Positions 14,776 to 21,812 of a DNA stretch of 21,812 bases are shown here, piece by piece. The first letter of the stretch is position 1, and every line of letters begins with the position of its first letter. Under the pieces are notes generated by a model that worked only from the letters and a program-made list of their open reading frames with translations, did no database searches and was not told where the DNA came from. Both the position numbers and the translations under genes were made by a program. The stretch lies in assembly GCA_937925695.1 (NCBI GenBank), contig CALAMD010000020.1, forward strand, positions 1 through 21,812. Reading direction: 5' to 3'. Source of the DNA: an uncultured Bacillaceae bacterium. GTDB lineage: Bacteria; Bacillota; Bacilli; Bacillales; Amphibacillaceae.

Positions 14776-16254
14776 ATGATTAACGAACATGTACCAAAGT
14801 CAATTATTGTTATTTTCGGTGCAACAGGAGATTTAGCACGCCGAAAACTCTATCCTTCAATATATCGACTTTATAAAAATAAAAAGATTAGTGAAGACTT
14901 TGCGGTAGTTGGTGTCGCTCGCCGACCATGGACGAATGAAGTCTTGCGTGAGAATGTGAAGAAGTCAATTTCAGGAGAACTTTCTACAAATGAAAATGTC
15001 GAAAAATTCTTATCACATTTTTATTATCATCCTTTTGATGTAACTGAGACTTCGCATTTCCAAGAATTAGGTCAGTTTTTAAATGATTTAGAAGAAACTT
15101 ATCATACAAATGGCAATCGTATATTTTACTTAGCGATGGCTCCTGAGTTCTTTGGGATCATTGCTAAAAACTTAAAGAAATATGGTTTAAAAAGCACCCA
15201 AGGATGGACACGCCTTGTTATTGAAAAACCGTTCGGGCATGATTTACCTTCTGCCAAGAAGCTTAATAATGAAATCCGCTCGGCCTTTGATGAGAAAGAA
15301 ATTTATCGAATTGACCATTACTTAGGAAAAGAAATGGTACAAAATATTGAAGTGATTCGGTTTGCCAATGGGATATTTGAACACCTGTGGAACAACCGAT
15401 TTATTTCAAATATCCAAGTAACTTCAAGTGAGTTCCTTGGTGTTGAAGAGCGAGCTCGTTATTATGATACATCCGGCGCCATGCGTGATATGGTGCAAAA
15501 CCATATGTTACAAATGGTTTCCCTACTGGCTATGGAACCACCGATTAATTTAACGACCGATGAAATTCGTTCGGAGAAAATTAAAGTGTTGCGGGCGCTT
15601 CGGAAAATAAAAGGCGACGAGGTTCATAAAAATTTTGTCCGCGGGCAATATGGGCCTGGAACAATTGATGGTAAGGAAGTTCCCGGTTACCGGGAGGAAG
15701 ATCCTGTCTTAGCGACTTCTAATACCGAAACCTTTGTGGCAGGCCGGTTAATGATCGATAATTATCGCTGGGCTGGTGTGCCAATTTACATTCGTACCGG
15801 AAAGCGAATGGCGACAAAATCAACAAAAATTGTCGTCGAATTCAAAGATATTCCAATGAACCTTTATTACCAAAACAAAAATGATCAACACCCTAACTTA
15901 CTTGTGATCAATATTCAACCGAATGAAGGCATCACCCTTCATGTCAATGCGAAAAAAGGCGCCAGCGATTTTGCTGCACCGGTTAAATTAGCTTATCATA
16001 GTAATGGTGTTGATGGTATCAATACTCCTGAAGAATATGAGAAGTTGTTATATGACTGCATGCTTGGTGATGCGACAAGCTTTACTCATTGGGATGAAGT
16101 CTCCCTTGCTTGGGAGTTTGTCGATTCCATCTTAGAAGTTTGGGAGAACGAACCAGCAGACTTTCCAAATTATCGTTCAGGTACTATGGGACCAGATGCA
16201 GCAGATCAATTGCTTGCTCAAGATGGTTTCCATTGGTGGCCGGTAGAGGATTAA
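14776..16254 (+). CDS. zwf: Glucose-6-phosphate 1-dehydrogenase
   Basis: 492 residues, the usual length. It oxidises glucose 6-phosphate to 6-phosphogluconolactone with NADP+ (first step of the oxidative pentose phosphate pathway), in the cytoplasm. GAGAGGG lies 8 bases before the ATG. Visible: coenzyme site G-A-T-G-D-L-A-R-R-K (15-24), E-K-P-F-G (150-154), the family signature R-I-D-H-Y-L-G-K-E (178-186) that binds the substrate phosphate, and M-V-Q-N-H with His243, which by position corresponds to the catalytic base (His240 in the Leuconostoc enzyme). All key residues are present. It has its own terminator at both sides, so it is a single-gene unit; its location by the wall-polymer genes need not mean a shared function. 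Confidence 0.98.
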   Translation: MINEHVPKSIIVIFGATGDLARRKLYPSIYRLYKNKKISEDFAVVGVARRPWTNEVLRENVKKSISGELSTNENVEKFLSHFYYHPFDVTETSHFQELGQFLNDLEETYHTNGNRIFYLAMAPEFFGIIAKNLKKYGLKSTQGWTRLVIEKPFGHDLPSAKKLNNEIRSAFDEKEIYRIDHYLGKEMVQNIEVIRFANGIFEHLWNNRFISNIQVTSSEFLGVEERARYYDTSGAMRDMVQNHMLQMVSLLAMEPPINLTTDEIRSEKIKVLRALRKIKGDEVHKNFVRGQYGPGTIDGKEVPGYREEDPVLATSNTETFVAGRLMIDNYRWAGVPIYIRTGKRMATKSTKIVVEFKDIPMNLYYQNKNDQHPNLLVINIQPNEGITLHVNAKKGASDFAAPVKLAYHSNGVDGINTPEEYEKLLYDCMLGDATSFTHWDEVSLAWEFVDSILEVWENEPADFPNYRSGTMGPDAADQLLAQDGFHWWPVED

Positions 16255-16362
16255 ATGAAGCCAGGCTAACATATAGCTAGTGCGCTATAGTCGTCAATTG
16301 ATGAGATGAAGTTAAATCTCCTGTTGTTGGTAGTTGCTGAAAAGATTTATATGAAAAGGAAT

Positions 16363-16409
16363 GGGGCTTACCCATAGATCGGTTATTCCAATCTGGGTAG
16401 CCCCTTTTT
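16363..16409 (+). terminator. Rho-independent terminator after zwf
   Basis: GGGGCTTACCCA (16363-16374) pairs with TGGGTAGCCCC (16394-16404), leaving one bulged base, followed by five T. It is strong for zwf. On the minus strand it may also stop tagO transcripts, but the U-tract there is poor (ATTCCTTTTC). Confidence 0.9.
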
Positions 16410-16428
16410 AACTGCTTGTCCAAATATT

Positions 16429-17523
16429 TTACTTGTTGTCTCCTTTGTCCTTAATTGGTTGATTCTTTTTCCTAAAGGGCTTGCTGAGAAAATTCAGGAG
16501 TGGTTTCTGGCCATCCATAATTAATCCTGCTAATTCAGCAATGATGTGTAATAAAATAAGGACAAAAATGGTAATAATAAACGAAGTCGTCAAGGTCGCT
16601 TTTGAGAATAAAATCGCTAGGATTCCAAATAGCAGACTAAATGCATAAATAATTAACACTGATTTCCGGTGACTAAAACCATTCGCGATTAATTGATAAT
16701 GGATATGTTTATTGTCAGGCATCATAATATTTTCTTTTCTAACGAGTCGTCTAACGATAACGAGAAAGGTATCAAAAATCGGTACCGCTAAAATAATTAA
16801 AGGGATAATAAAACTAAAAAAGGTAACATTTTTAAACAAACCTAACATCGATATTGTCGCAATCATATAGCCGAGAAAATTGGATCCCGCATCCCCCATA
16901 TATATTTTTGCTGGATAAAAATTATGGTATAGAAACCCTAAATTAGCGCCAATTAAAACGATACATAGATAAGCGGCGACAACTTGTCCATCAATGATTG
17001 CCATAACTAACATACTTGTCATGGCAATGGTGGTGACACCACTTGCTAAGCCATCTAGACCATCGATTAAATTAATCGCATTTGTAATCCCAACTACCCA
17101 TAATACCGTGACAAGGACACTGATAAAGCCTAATTCAACGACACCAAAAACGGGTATCGTAATCCTTTCTATGATTAATCCTGAAGATATCAGAAAGGAA
17201 GCGGCGATTAATTGACCGGTAAGCTTAACGATTGGCCGAATATCATATTTATCATCTAGCAATCCGGTGATTAAAATAACAACTGCCCCTAAGACAATTG
17301 CTTGCATATGTTCGTGCTCCGGCTGTAAATATAGCAACCCTAATGATGCACCGAAGAAAATTGCTAATCCACCAAATCGGGGAATGGCACCCTGATGTAA
17401 TTTCCGATGATTGGGATAATCTAAAATACCGAATTTATATGCAAATTTTTTCAAGGGATATGTACACAAAAATGATGTTACTAAAGCAATCATAAAAGGA
17501 ATGATTAACTGTTGAATATTCAT
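16429..17523 (-). CDS. tagO: Undecaprenyl-phosphate HexNAc-1-phosphate transferase (TagO/WecA family)
   Basis: 364 residues, about ten or eleven membrane segments. The ATG at 17523 has AAAGGAGG 5 bases upstream. The enzyme family transfers GlcNAc-1-phosphate from UDP-GlcNAc to undecaprenyl phosphate on the cytoplasmic side, starting wall teichoic acid and teichuronic-type polymers. Visible: R-K-L-H-Q-G-A-I-P-R-F-G-G (40-52), Asp90-Asp91 of the metal site, N-L-I-D-G-L-D-G-L-A (151-160), M-G-D-A-G-S (209-214), and H-I-H-Y-Q-L (273-278) at the family's usual H-I-H-H/H-I-H-Y position. The tail is Lys-rich. It lies outside the glycan operon, but in function it would supply the lipid-linked primer the operon's glycosyltransferases need. 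The sugar could be GlcNAc or another HexNAc. Confidence 0.94.
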   Translation of the reverse strand: MNIQQLIIPFMIALVTSFLCTYPLKKFAYKFGILDYPNHRKLHQGAIPRFGGLAIFFGASLGLLYLQPEHEHMQAIVLGAVVILITGLLDDKYDIRPIVKLTGQLIAASFLISSGLIIERITIPVFGVVELGFISVLVTVLWVVGITNAINLIDGLDGLASGVTTIAMTSMLVMAIIDGQVVAAYLCIVLIGANLGFLYHNFYPAKIYMGDAGSNFLGYMIATISMLGLFKNVTFFSFIIPLIILAVPIFDTFLVIVRRLVRKENIMMPDNKHIHYQLIANGFSHRKSVLIIYAFSLLFGILAILFSKATLTTSFIITIFVLILLHIIAELAGLIMDGQKPLLNFLSKPFRKKNQPIKDKGDNK

Positions 17524-17593
17524 TGGGGCCTCCTTTCCTCATTTGAGTGAGCAATGGATAGCAAACGTATTAATGCAGATAAAAGCTGAATAA

Positions 17594-17623
17594 ATTATAG
17601 CCTACATCAACACATTGAGGCAA
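17594..17623 (-). promoter_or_regulatory. Promoter of tagO
   Basis: On the minus strand TTGCCT (17618-17623) and a perfect TATAAT (17594-17599) are 18 bases apart. Transcription would start about 65 bases before the ATG. Confidence 0.5.
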
Positions 17624-17692
17624 ATCCAAGGGATAATTGCTTAAAATTAACAACATAACATGTTACGATAGCACTAGTAATATGCTCTTGCT

Positions 17693-17722
17693 TTGATAGA
17701 TATTTAAGATCCTATATATATT
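17693..17722 (+). promoter_or_regulatory. Promoter of the small membrane protein gene
   Basis: TTGATA at 17693-17698 (five of six to consensus) with TATATA at 17715-17720 (16-base spacer) or TATATT at 17717-17722 (18-base spacer). The near-perfect ribosome site lies about 37 bases downstream. Confidence 0.5.
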
Positions 17723-17758
17723 GTGGATTCATAATCGTCATGTATGTATTTTATTTAC

Positions 17759-17770
17759 AAGGAGATGATC
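17759..17770 (+). promoter_or_regulatory. Near-perfect 12-base Shine-Dalgarno site
   Basis: AAGGAGATGATC matches the full complement of the 16S 3' end (AAGGAGGTGATC) at 11 of 12 bases. The only in-frame ATG nearby (17765) lies inside it; the codon at the normal distance (17774) is ATA. Confidence 0.6.
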
Positions 17771-18169
17771 AAAATATATTACTTTGTCATAGCAGCATTA
17801 TTATCAGTGATATCTCTTGTCGTTGTATTAAAAGTTAACTTGGATAAGGTTATTGATGATCCTAAGCGTATGTATGAAGTTCAGAAAAGCTTTCTGATTG
17901 GGGTAGCATTAAGCAAAATTATTCCTGTAGTGCTCATTATTATCGGTATCGTCCAGATGAAACAAGCTGAGATGAATGATTTGATTGTACCAATCATCGT
18001 TATTCTAGTGGCATTATTAGCTGCATTTATCTATATGTCTTACAAGAAAAAGATCAATGCAAAAGAAGAGGTTACGATTGCTGTTCATACCCTTGTTAAG
18101 ATGGCCCGTCCGCTTCTATTTTCTATCCCTTTAATGGCGATCATTTTTTTATGGTTAATGACTCAGTAA
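17765..18169 (+). CDS. Small integral membrane protein of unknown function
   Basis: 134 residues from the ATG at 17765; the frame is open from an ATG at 17744, which has no ribosome site. I do not recognise the family. Four hydrophobic stretches are seen: near the N-terminus (Y-Y-F-V-I-A-A-L-L-S-V-I-S-L-V-V-V-L), then I-P-V-V-L-I-I-I-G-I-V, then L-I-V-P-I-I-V-I-L-V-A-L-L-A-A-F-I-Y, and at the C-terminus L-L-F-S-I-P-L-M-A-I-I-F-L-W-L. They are joined by charged loops (K-V-N-L-D-K-V-I-D-D-P-K-R; K-K-K-I-N-A-K-E-E). A hairpin-like second segment rich in small residues (I-G-V-A-L-S-K) faintly recalls proteolipid subunits, but this is not enough to assign a role. It has its own promoter and no clear terminator before the kinase gene. 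The true start is uncertain (see findings). Confidence 0.75.
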   Translation: MIKIYYFVIAALLSVISLVVVLKVNLDKVIDDPKRMYEVQKSFLIGVALSKIIPVVLIIIGIVQMKQAEMNDLIVPIIVILVALLAAFIYMSYKKKINAKEEVTIAVHTLVKMARPLLFSIPLMAIIFLWLMTQ

Positions 18170-18251
18170 ATATTTCCAATGGTGCCGATATTCAGCTATT
18201 AAACAGCCTATCCTTTTATGCTACATTTCTACCTGCTATATTATCCAGCTC

Positions 18252-18280
18252 TTGTTAAAGGTAAAATTTACCTATATAAT
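18252..18280 (+). promoter_or_regulatory. Promoter of the hybrid sensor kinase gene
   Basis: TTGTTA at 18252-18257 and a perfect TATAAT at 18275-18280 with the ideal 17-base spacer. Transcription would begin near 18287, about 33 bases before the ATG at 18320. The spacer is occupied by a palindrome. Confidence 0.7.
18259..18273 (+). promoter_or_regulatory. Palindrome within the kinase promoter (operator candidate)
   Basis: AGGTAAAATTTACCT: perfect 7-base arms around one central base, filling most of the spacer between the -35 and -10 boxes. A protein bound here would block RNA polymerase. The regulator is unknown; chance cannot be excluded in AT-rich DNA. Confidence 0.45.
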
Positions 18281-18319
18281 AACGTCAAGCTAATCATTTA
18301 ATGTTAAAGGAACATGCAC

Positions 18320-21300
18320 ATGGCTGGATCTAAACCATTAACAAAGAAAAAGAGTATTATCCTTATTACTGTGGTTTTCCTCGTTTTGACAACCATGAGA
18401 ATTGGTTGGATACTATATTTTCAAGGGCCCGATCATCCCTATGCAGAAAAGGGAAAGATTGATTTCAGTGAATGGGAATTTACAAATGATCAAACTATCT
18501 CATTAGATGGAGAGTGGGCGTTCTTTCCCAACGAAATGATCGATCCTTCATCAATTCACAGCCACAAACCTTCTCACTTCATCAGTGTACCCGGAGATTG
18601 GCAACAAACGATGCCAGCAACTGAAGAAGGGAATACTTATGGTTATGGTACATATTACTTACAAATTATCCTTCCCAAAAGTCCTTCATCATATGGCCTC
18701 CGTGTGAATGAAATAGTAAGTGCTGCCCATCTTTACGTAAATGGTGAATTAACTGGCGAACATGGTTATCCTCATCCATCAGCCGATCATGCCAAAGGCG
18801 ACTATGGTCCCTTTTATGTTCTTTTTTCCAATGATCAGGAAACTGTTGATCTCGTCCTTCATGTGTCGAACTATGATCTACCGACAACTGGCGGTATTTC
18901 GAAGTCCATAAAAATAGGAACAAATCATGCCATCATTCATGAAAATCAAAGAGCATTTACCCTGCAAACAATGGTGTTTGTCATCTATTTACTACACAGT
19001 TTATACGCTTTCTTTTTATATTACATAAGCAAAGGTTTTTATCAACGAGAACTGTTCTATTATGGACTTATGCTTATTATTGCTGGATTTGTCGTAATGA
19101 TTGATGATGATATCGTACTTTATTTACCTATCAGTGTACTTTCTCATCTGAAGCTATTAGGTTTTCTATTTATTACAACCCTCGTAACGATCGTTACTTC
19201 AGTGAAATATATGTTCCAGATTAATAGTCCTTTATACAAAAGGATTCTAATCCTTTATGTCATATTAACTAGTTGCATCATATTTGTGCCTTTGGGCTAT
19301 ATTTACTTTCTGGCCGTTGGTGGTATTTTAATCTATCTCACGTCTTTTTATTTTTTATTTTCGCAAACGATTAAAATCATTCAAAAAGGTCATCCCGATG
19401 GCATCTATATCTTGTTATTTATTACTGGTTATACATCGAATATGGTATGGGGCGCCCTCATTAATTTTAGATTAGTAGATATTCCATATTATCCCTTTGA
19501 TTTTATCGTCTATGTTGTCGCTATTGCCTGTCTATTATTGACTCGTCATTTACGGATGCTTCAATTAAATCAAGAACAAACGGCCAAACTACAGGAAGCC
19601 GATCAAAAGAAGGATGAGTTTCTAGCCAATACCTCCCATGAATTACGAAATCCCCTTCACGGGATTATCAACATTGCCCAAGGCATCTTAAATGATGATA
19701 CAGACTCCTTGTCGTCAAAAAATAGAGAGTATTTACAGTTACTCGTACAAATCGGACAACGGATGGCCTTTACCCTAAATGACCTCCTTGATATTACACG
19801 GTTAGAGGAAAAAACAATCCAATTAAAGCAAAAGACCCTCCATATCCAGCCTATCGTAGCTGGCGTTATTGATATGTTACAGTTTATGACGACGGAAAAG
19901 AAAATTCAGTTTTCAGTACGTATTCCGCCAAATTTCCCAGCCATATATGCTGATGAAAACCGTTTGATCCAAATTTTATATAACCTAATCCATAATGCAA
20001 TTAAATTTACGCATAAAGGAACAATCACAATTAAAGCAATCGTCGAAGATAAAACGGCCGTCATTTCTGTTCAAGACACTGGTATTGGCATGAGCGCCAA
20101 AACAATCAGAACGATTTTTGATCCATATGAACAAGGAAATGAAGATCATACACTAGCAAATACGGGGATTGGTTTAGGACTTCACATCTGCAAACAATTA
20201 GTAGAATTACATGGCGGTAAAATTTCAGCAGCCTCTAAACAAGGGAAGGGATCAATTTTTTCTTTTACGATACCCTTGAGTAACGAAGCTGATTTCCAAT
20301 TGGCTCAACAAGAAATAGCCGCAACCGCCGTTAGAACTTCAATCGAGGAATGGAATATTCACACCGAACCAATAGATGGTGCTAAATCAACAGTATTAGT
20401 AGTCGATGACGAAGCGATTAACGTCAAGGTAGTAACGAACATGTTATCATCTCATTTCCATGTTTTACAGGCTTATAGTGGAAAAGAAGCGTTAACCATT
20501 ATTCAAACAAAAGAGGTAGATCTCGTTGTCTCTGATGTAATGATGCCTGAAATGTCTGGCTATACGTTAACTAAGGAAATCCGTAAAGATTATTCTCTTT
20601 CTGAATTACCGATATTATTATTAACAGCTAGACATCAAATCGAAGACATAAAGGCTGGTTTTTTAGCAGGGGCTAATGATTATGTTGCTAAACCTGTCGA
20701 TGCGTTTGAACTGCAAGCCCGTGTCCAAGCCTTAACAAGTTTAAAACAGTCCGTTCATAAACAATTACGGTTCGAAGCTGCTTGGCTTCAAGCCCAAATC
20801 AAGCCCCATTTTTTATTTAACACGTTGAATACAATTGCTTCGTTAGGGGAAATAGATACACAGCGGATGATTCGCTTAATTGGAGAGTTCGGAAATTACT
20901 TACGGACTAGTTTTGCGATTTATAATACGGATGATTTGATTAATATTCAAGATGAATTAAGTCTTATTGAATCTTACTTATATATTGAAAAAGAGCGATT
21001 TGGTGATCGTTTAACCATTCATTGGGATATCGAAACAAATGAAGACTTACAAGTCCCTCCCTTGTCGATCCAAACATTAGTCGAGAATGCCGTCAATCAT
21101 GGCGTACTCAAAAAAGTATTTGGTGGTAACATTTGGATCCAAATAACGAAGCAGGCAGATCATTACCAGATTACGATTAAGGATGATGGTATCGGCATGA
21201 GTTCAGAAGAAGTAAATGAGCTCTTATCCGATGGAGATGTCCATGAGGGGATCGGTATATCCAATACTAACCACCGCTTAAAAAAGTTATACAATACGAG

Positions 21301-21367
21301 TCTAAAGATTGAAAGTGAACCAAATGTAGGTACAGCTGTTAGTTTTCAGATACCTATTGAGATGTAG
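18320..21367 (+). CDS. 7TMR-DISM hybrid sensor with two histidine kinase modules and a receiver
   Basis: 1015 residues from the ATG at 18320, which has AAAGGA 8 bases upstream; an ATG at 18314 is only 2 bases from it. Order: membrane segment (about 11-34); extracellular beta-rich domain (about 48-205; S-L-D-G-E-W-A-F-F, L-Y-V-N-G-E-L) like carbohydrate-binding 7TMR-DISM sensor domains; seven membrane segments (about 215-408); HisKA with His440 in S-H-E-L-R-N-P; HATPase (N-box Asn559; D-T-G-I-G 586-590; G-I-G-L-G-L 616-621); receiver (V-D-D-E, phospho-acceptor Asp739, Thr769, Lys791); then a LytS/YesM-type kinase with His830 in K-P-H-F-L-F-N and a second ATPase domain (N-box near 923; D-D-G-I-G; G-I-G-I-S-N). 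All key residues are present. The last module may be the output, passing phosphate to an unlinked regulator; none is encoded beside it here. Signal unknown; a surface sugar is a guess from the sensor domain. Confidence 0.93.
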   Translation: MAGSKPLTKKKSIILITVVFLVLTTMRIGWILYFQGPDHPYAEKGKIDFSEWEFTNDQTISLDGEWAFFPNEMIDPSSIHSHKPSHFISVPGDWQQTMPATEEGNTYGYGTYYLQIILPKSPSSYGLRVNEIVSAAHLYVNGELTGEHGYPHPSADHAKGDYGPFYVLFSNDQETVDLVLHVSNYDLPTTGGISKSIKIGTNHAIIHENQRAFTLQTMVFVIYLLHSLYAFFLYYISKGFYQRELFYYGLMLIIAGFVVMIDDDIVLYLPISVLSHLKLLGFLFITTLVTIVTSVKYMFQINSPLYKRILILYVILTSCIIFVPLGYIYFLAVGGILIYLTSFYFLFSQTIKIIQKGHPDGIYILLFITGYTSNMVWGALINFRLVDIPYYPFDFIVYVVAIACLLLTRHLRMLQLNQEQTAKLQEADQKKDEFLANTSHELRNPLHGIINIAQGILNDDTDSLSSKNREYLQLLVQIGQRMAFTLNDLLDITRLEEKTIQLKQKTLHIQPIVAGVIDMLQFMTTEKKIQFSVRIPPNFPAIYADENRLIQILYNLIHNAIKFTHKGTITIKAIVEDKTAVISVQDTGIGMSAKTIRTIFDPYEQGNEDHTLANTGIGLGLHICKQLVELHGGKISAASKQGKGSIFSFTIPLSNEADFQLAQQEIAATAVRTSIEEWNIHTEPIDGAKSTVLVVDDEAINVKVVTNMLSSHFHVLQAYSGKEALTIIQTKEVDLVVSDVMMPEMSGYTLTKEIRKDYSLSELPILLLTARHQIEDIKAGFLAGANDYVAKPVDAFELQARVQALTSLKQSVHKQLRFEAAWLQAQIKPHFLFNTLNTIASLGEIDTQRMIRLIGEFGNYLRTSFAIYNTDDLINIQDELSLIESYLYIEKERFGDRLTIHWDIETNEDLQVPPLSIQTLVENAVNHGVLKKVFGGNIWIQITKQADHYQITIKDDGIGMSSEEVNELLSDGDVHEGIGISNTNHRLKKLYNTSLKIESEPNVGTAVSFQIPIEM

Positions 21368-21374
21368 AAATCAT

Positions 21375-21424
21375 AAAAAAGAAGCATTTATATCCTCCGT
21401 GTAAAGAAGATATAAATGCTTTTT
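21375..21424. terminator. Bidirectional terminator between convergent genes
   Basis: Perfect 13-base arms (21382-21394 and 21409-21421) around a 14-base loop, with an A-run before (21375-21380) and a T-run after. It serves the kinase gene on the plus strand and the surface protein gene on the minus strand. Confidence 0.9.
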
Positions 21425-21437
21425 AATTACTTTATAG

Positions 21438-21812
21438 TTAGGCCTTATACTTTTGGCGACGAGTTACAAACCATCCTATTAACCCACTAATGATTAAGGA
21501 ACTGCCAATTAAGAGACTCGTAAACATTGTTGTCGCTGTTATTGGTAACGGCTGTTCACCTGACACCTCTTCGGTTACAATAACTTTGGCTTTAACAATG
21601 TCATCATCTTGATCTGTCACAGATTTTTCATTGGGATCCTTACTGGTTACTGTGGCTACGTTAACGATCTCGCCATTATCTAAATCAGCTTGTGTAACAA
21701 TATACGTTGCTGTACCGGTTGTTGACTCACCTGGTGCTAATGTTGTTGTTACGAGCTCGATCGTTCCGCCGAGCATTGGATCATTTACTTGGATATCTGT
21801 TAATGTTACATT
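21438..21812 (-). CDS. Cell-wall-anchored surface protein, C-terminal end (partial)
   Basis: The last 124 residues of a protein whose gene enters from the right edge. The visible part starts in a beta-rich repeat of the DUF11 kind: T-L-T-D-I-Q-V-N-D-P, then L-A-P-G-E-S-T-T-G-T-A-T-Y-x-V-T-Q-A-D-L-D-N-G, then V-N-V-A-T-V-T-S-K-D-P, typical of large repetitive surface proteins. It ends with a sorting signal: L-P-I-T-A in place of the usual LPxTG, about 23 hydrophobic residues, and a basic tail R-R-Q-K-Y-K-A. A sortase would cleave at T-A and link it to peptidoglycan. No sortase gene is in the window. Ligand and size are unknown. Confidence 0.88.
   Translation of the reverse strand, partial: NVTLTDIQVNDPMLGGTIELVTTTLAPGESTTGTATYIVTQADLDNGEIVNVATVTSKDPNEKSVTDQDDDIVKAKVIVTEEVSGEQPLPITATTMFTSLLIGSSLIISGLIGWFVTRRQKYKA

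Noticed and set aside
16255..16362. Possible small ORF or RNA after zwf
   Set aside because: The ATG at 16255 meets a stop within a few codons and nothing but the terminator hairpin is seen.
18666..18923. Minus-strand ORF of 85 codons inside the kinase gene
   Set aside because: It is antisense to the extracellular sensor domain coding frame and has no ribosome site or recognisable content.
1..21812. CRISPR array, tRNA, rRNA, insertion sequence or prophage genes
   Set aside because: No spaced direct repeats, cloverleaf-like sequence, transposase or phage motif was seen in reading the window.

Overview
The window is low-GC DNA with strong AGGAGG-type ribosome binding sites, sigma-A-like promoters and genes most like those of Bacillus relatives (tagO, tuaG, zwf, an LPxT-type surface protein). 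It suggests a Firmicute of the Bacillaceae. The TupA-like ligase and uronic-acid theme recall alkaliphilic or halophilic members, but genus and species cannot be told from the sequence alone.

Layout. Positions 1-1462 (minus) hold the N-terminal part of an ATP-grasp/acylphosphatase-like fusion that runs off the left edge. From 12847 down to 1634 (minus) lies one long operon-like run of eight genes: two GT4 glycosyltransferases, a TuaG-like GT2, an ABC-2 polysaccharide permease, an ATPase with two nucleotide-binding domains in one chain, two large paralogous GT2 proteins overlapping by 11 bases, and a TupA-like ATP-grasp protein. Divergent from it (13178-14491, plus) is a UDP-HexNAc 6-dehydrogenase of the TviB/WbpO type, followed by a terminator. 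Then come zwf (plus), a terminator, tagO (minus), a small membrane protein (plus), a 1015-residue two-kinase hybrid sensor (plus), a bidirectional terminator, and the C-terminal end of a cell-wall-anchored surface protein (minus) that runs off the right edge.

How the genes may work together (inference). TagO would load a HexNAc-1-phosphate on undecaprenyl phosphate. The dehydrogenase would supply a HexNAc uronic acid nucleotide. The five glycosyltransferases would build a chain on the lipid, and the permease plus fused double ATPase would export it. The two ATP-grasp proteins are the unusual part. TupA is known from teichuronopeptide synthesis, and CphA/GshF-like ATP-grasp enzymes form amide bonds, so the polymer may be a teichuronic-acid-like glycan with amino acids amide-linked to its carboxyl groups. 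No polyol-phosphate polymerase (TagB/TagF type), Wzy polymerase or Wzx flippase is seen in the window.

Main limits: functions rest on motif and family recognition by eye; several starts (ABC genes, tuaG-like gene, small membrane protein, kinase) were chosen from ribosome binding sites; promoters are sequence matches only.
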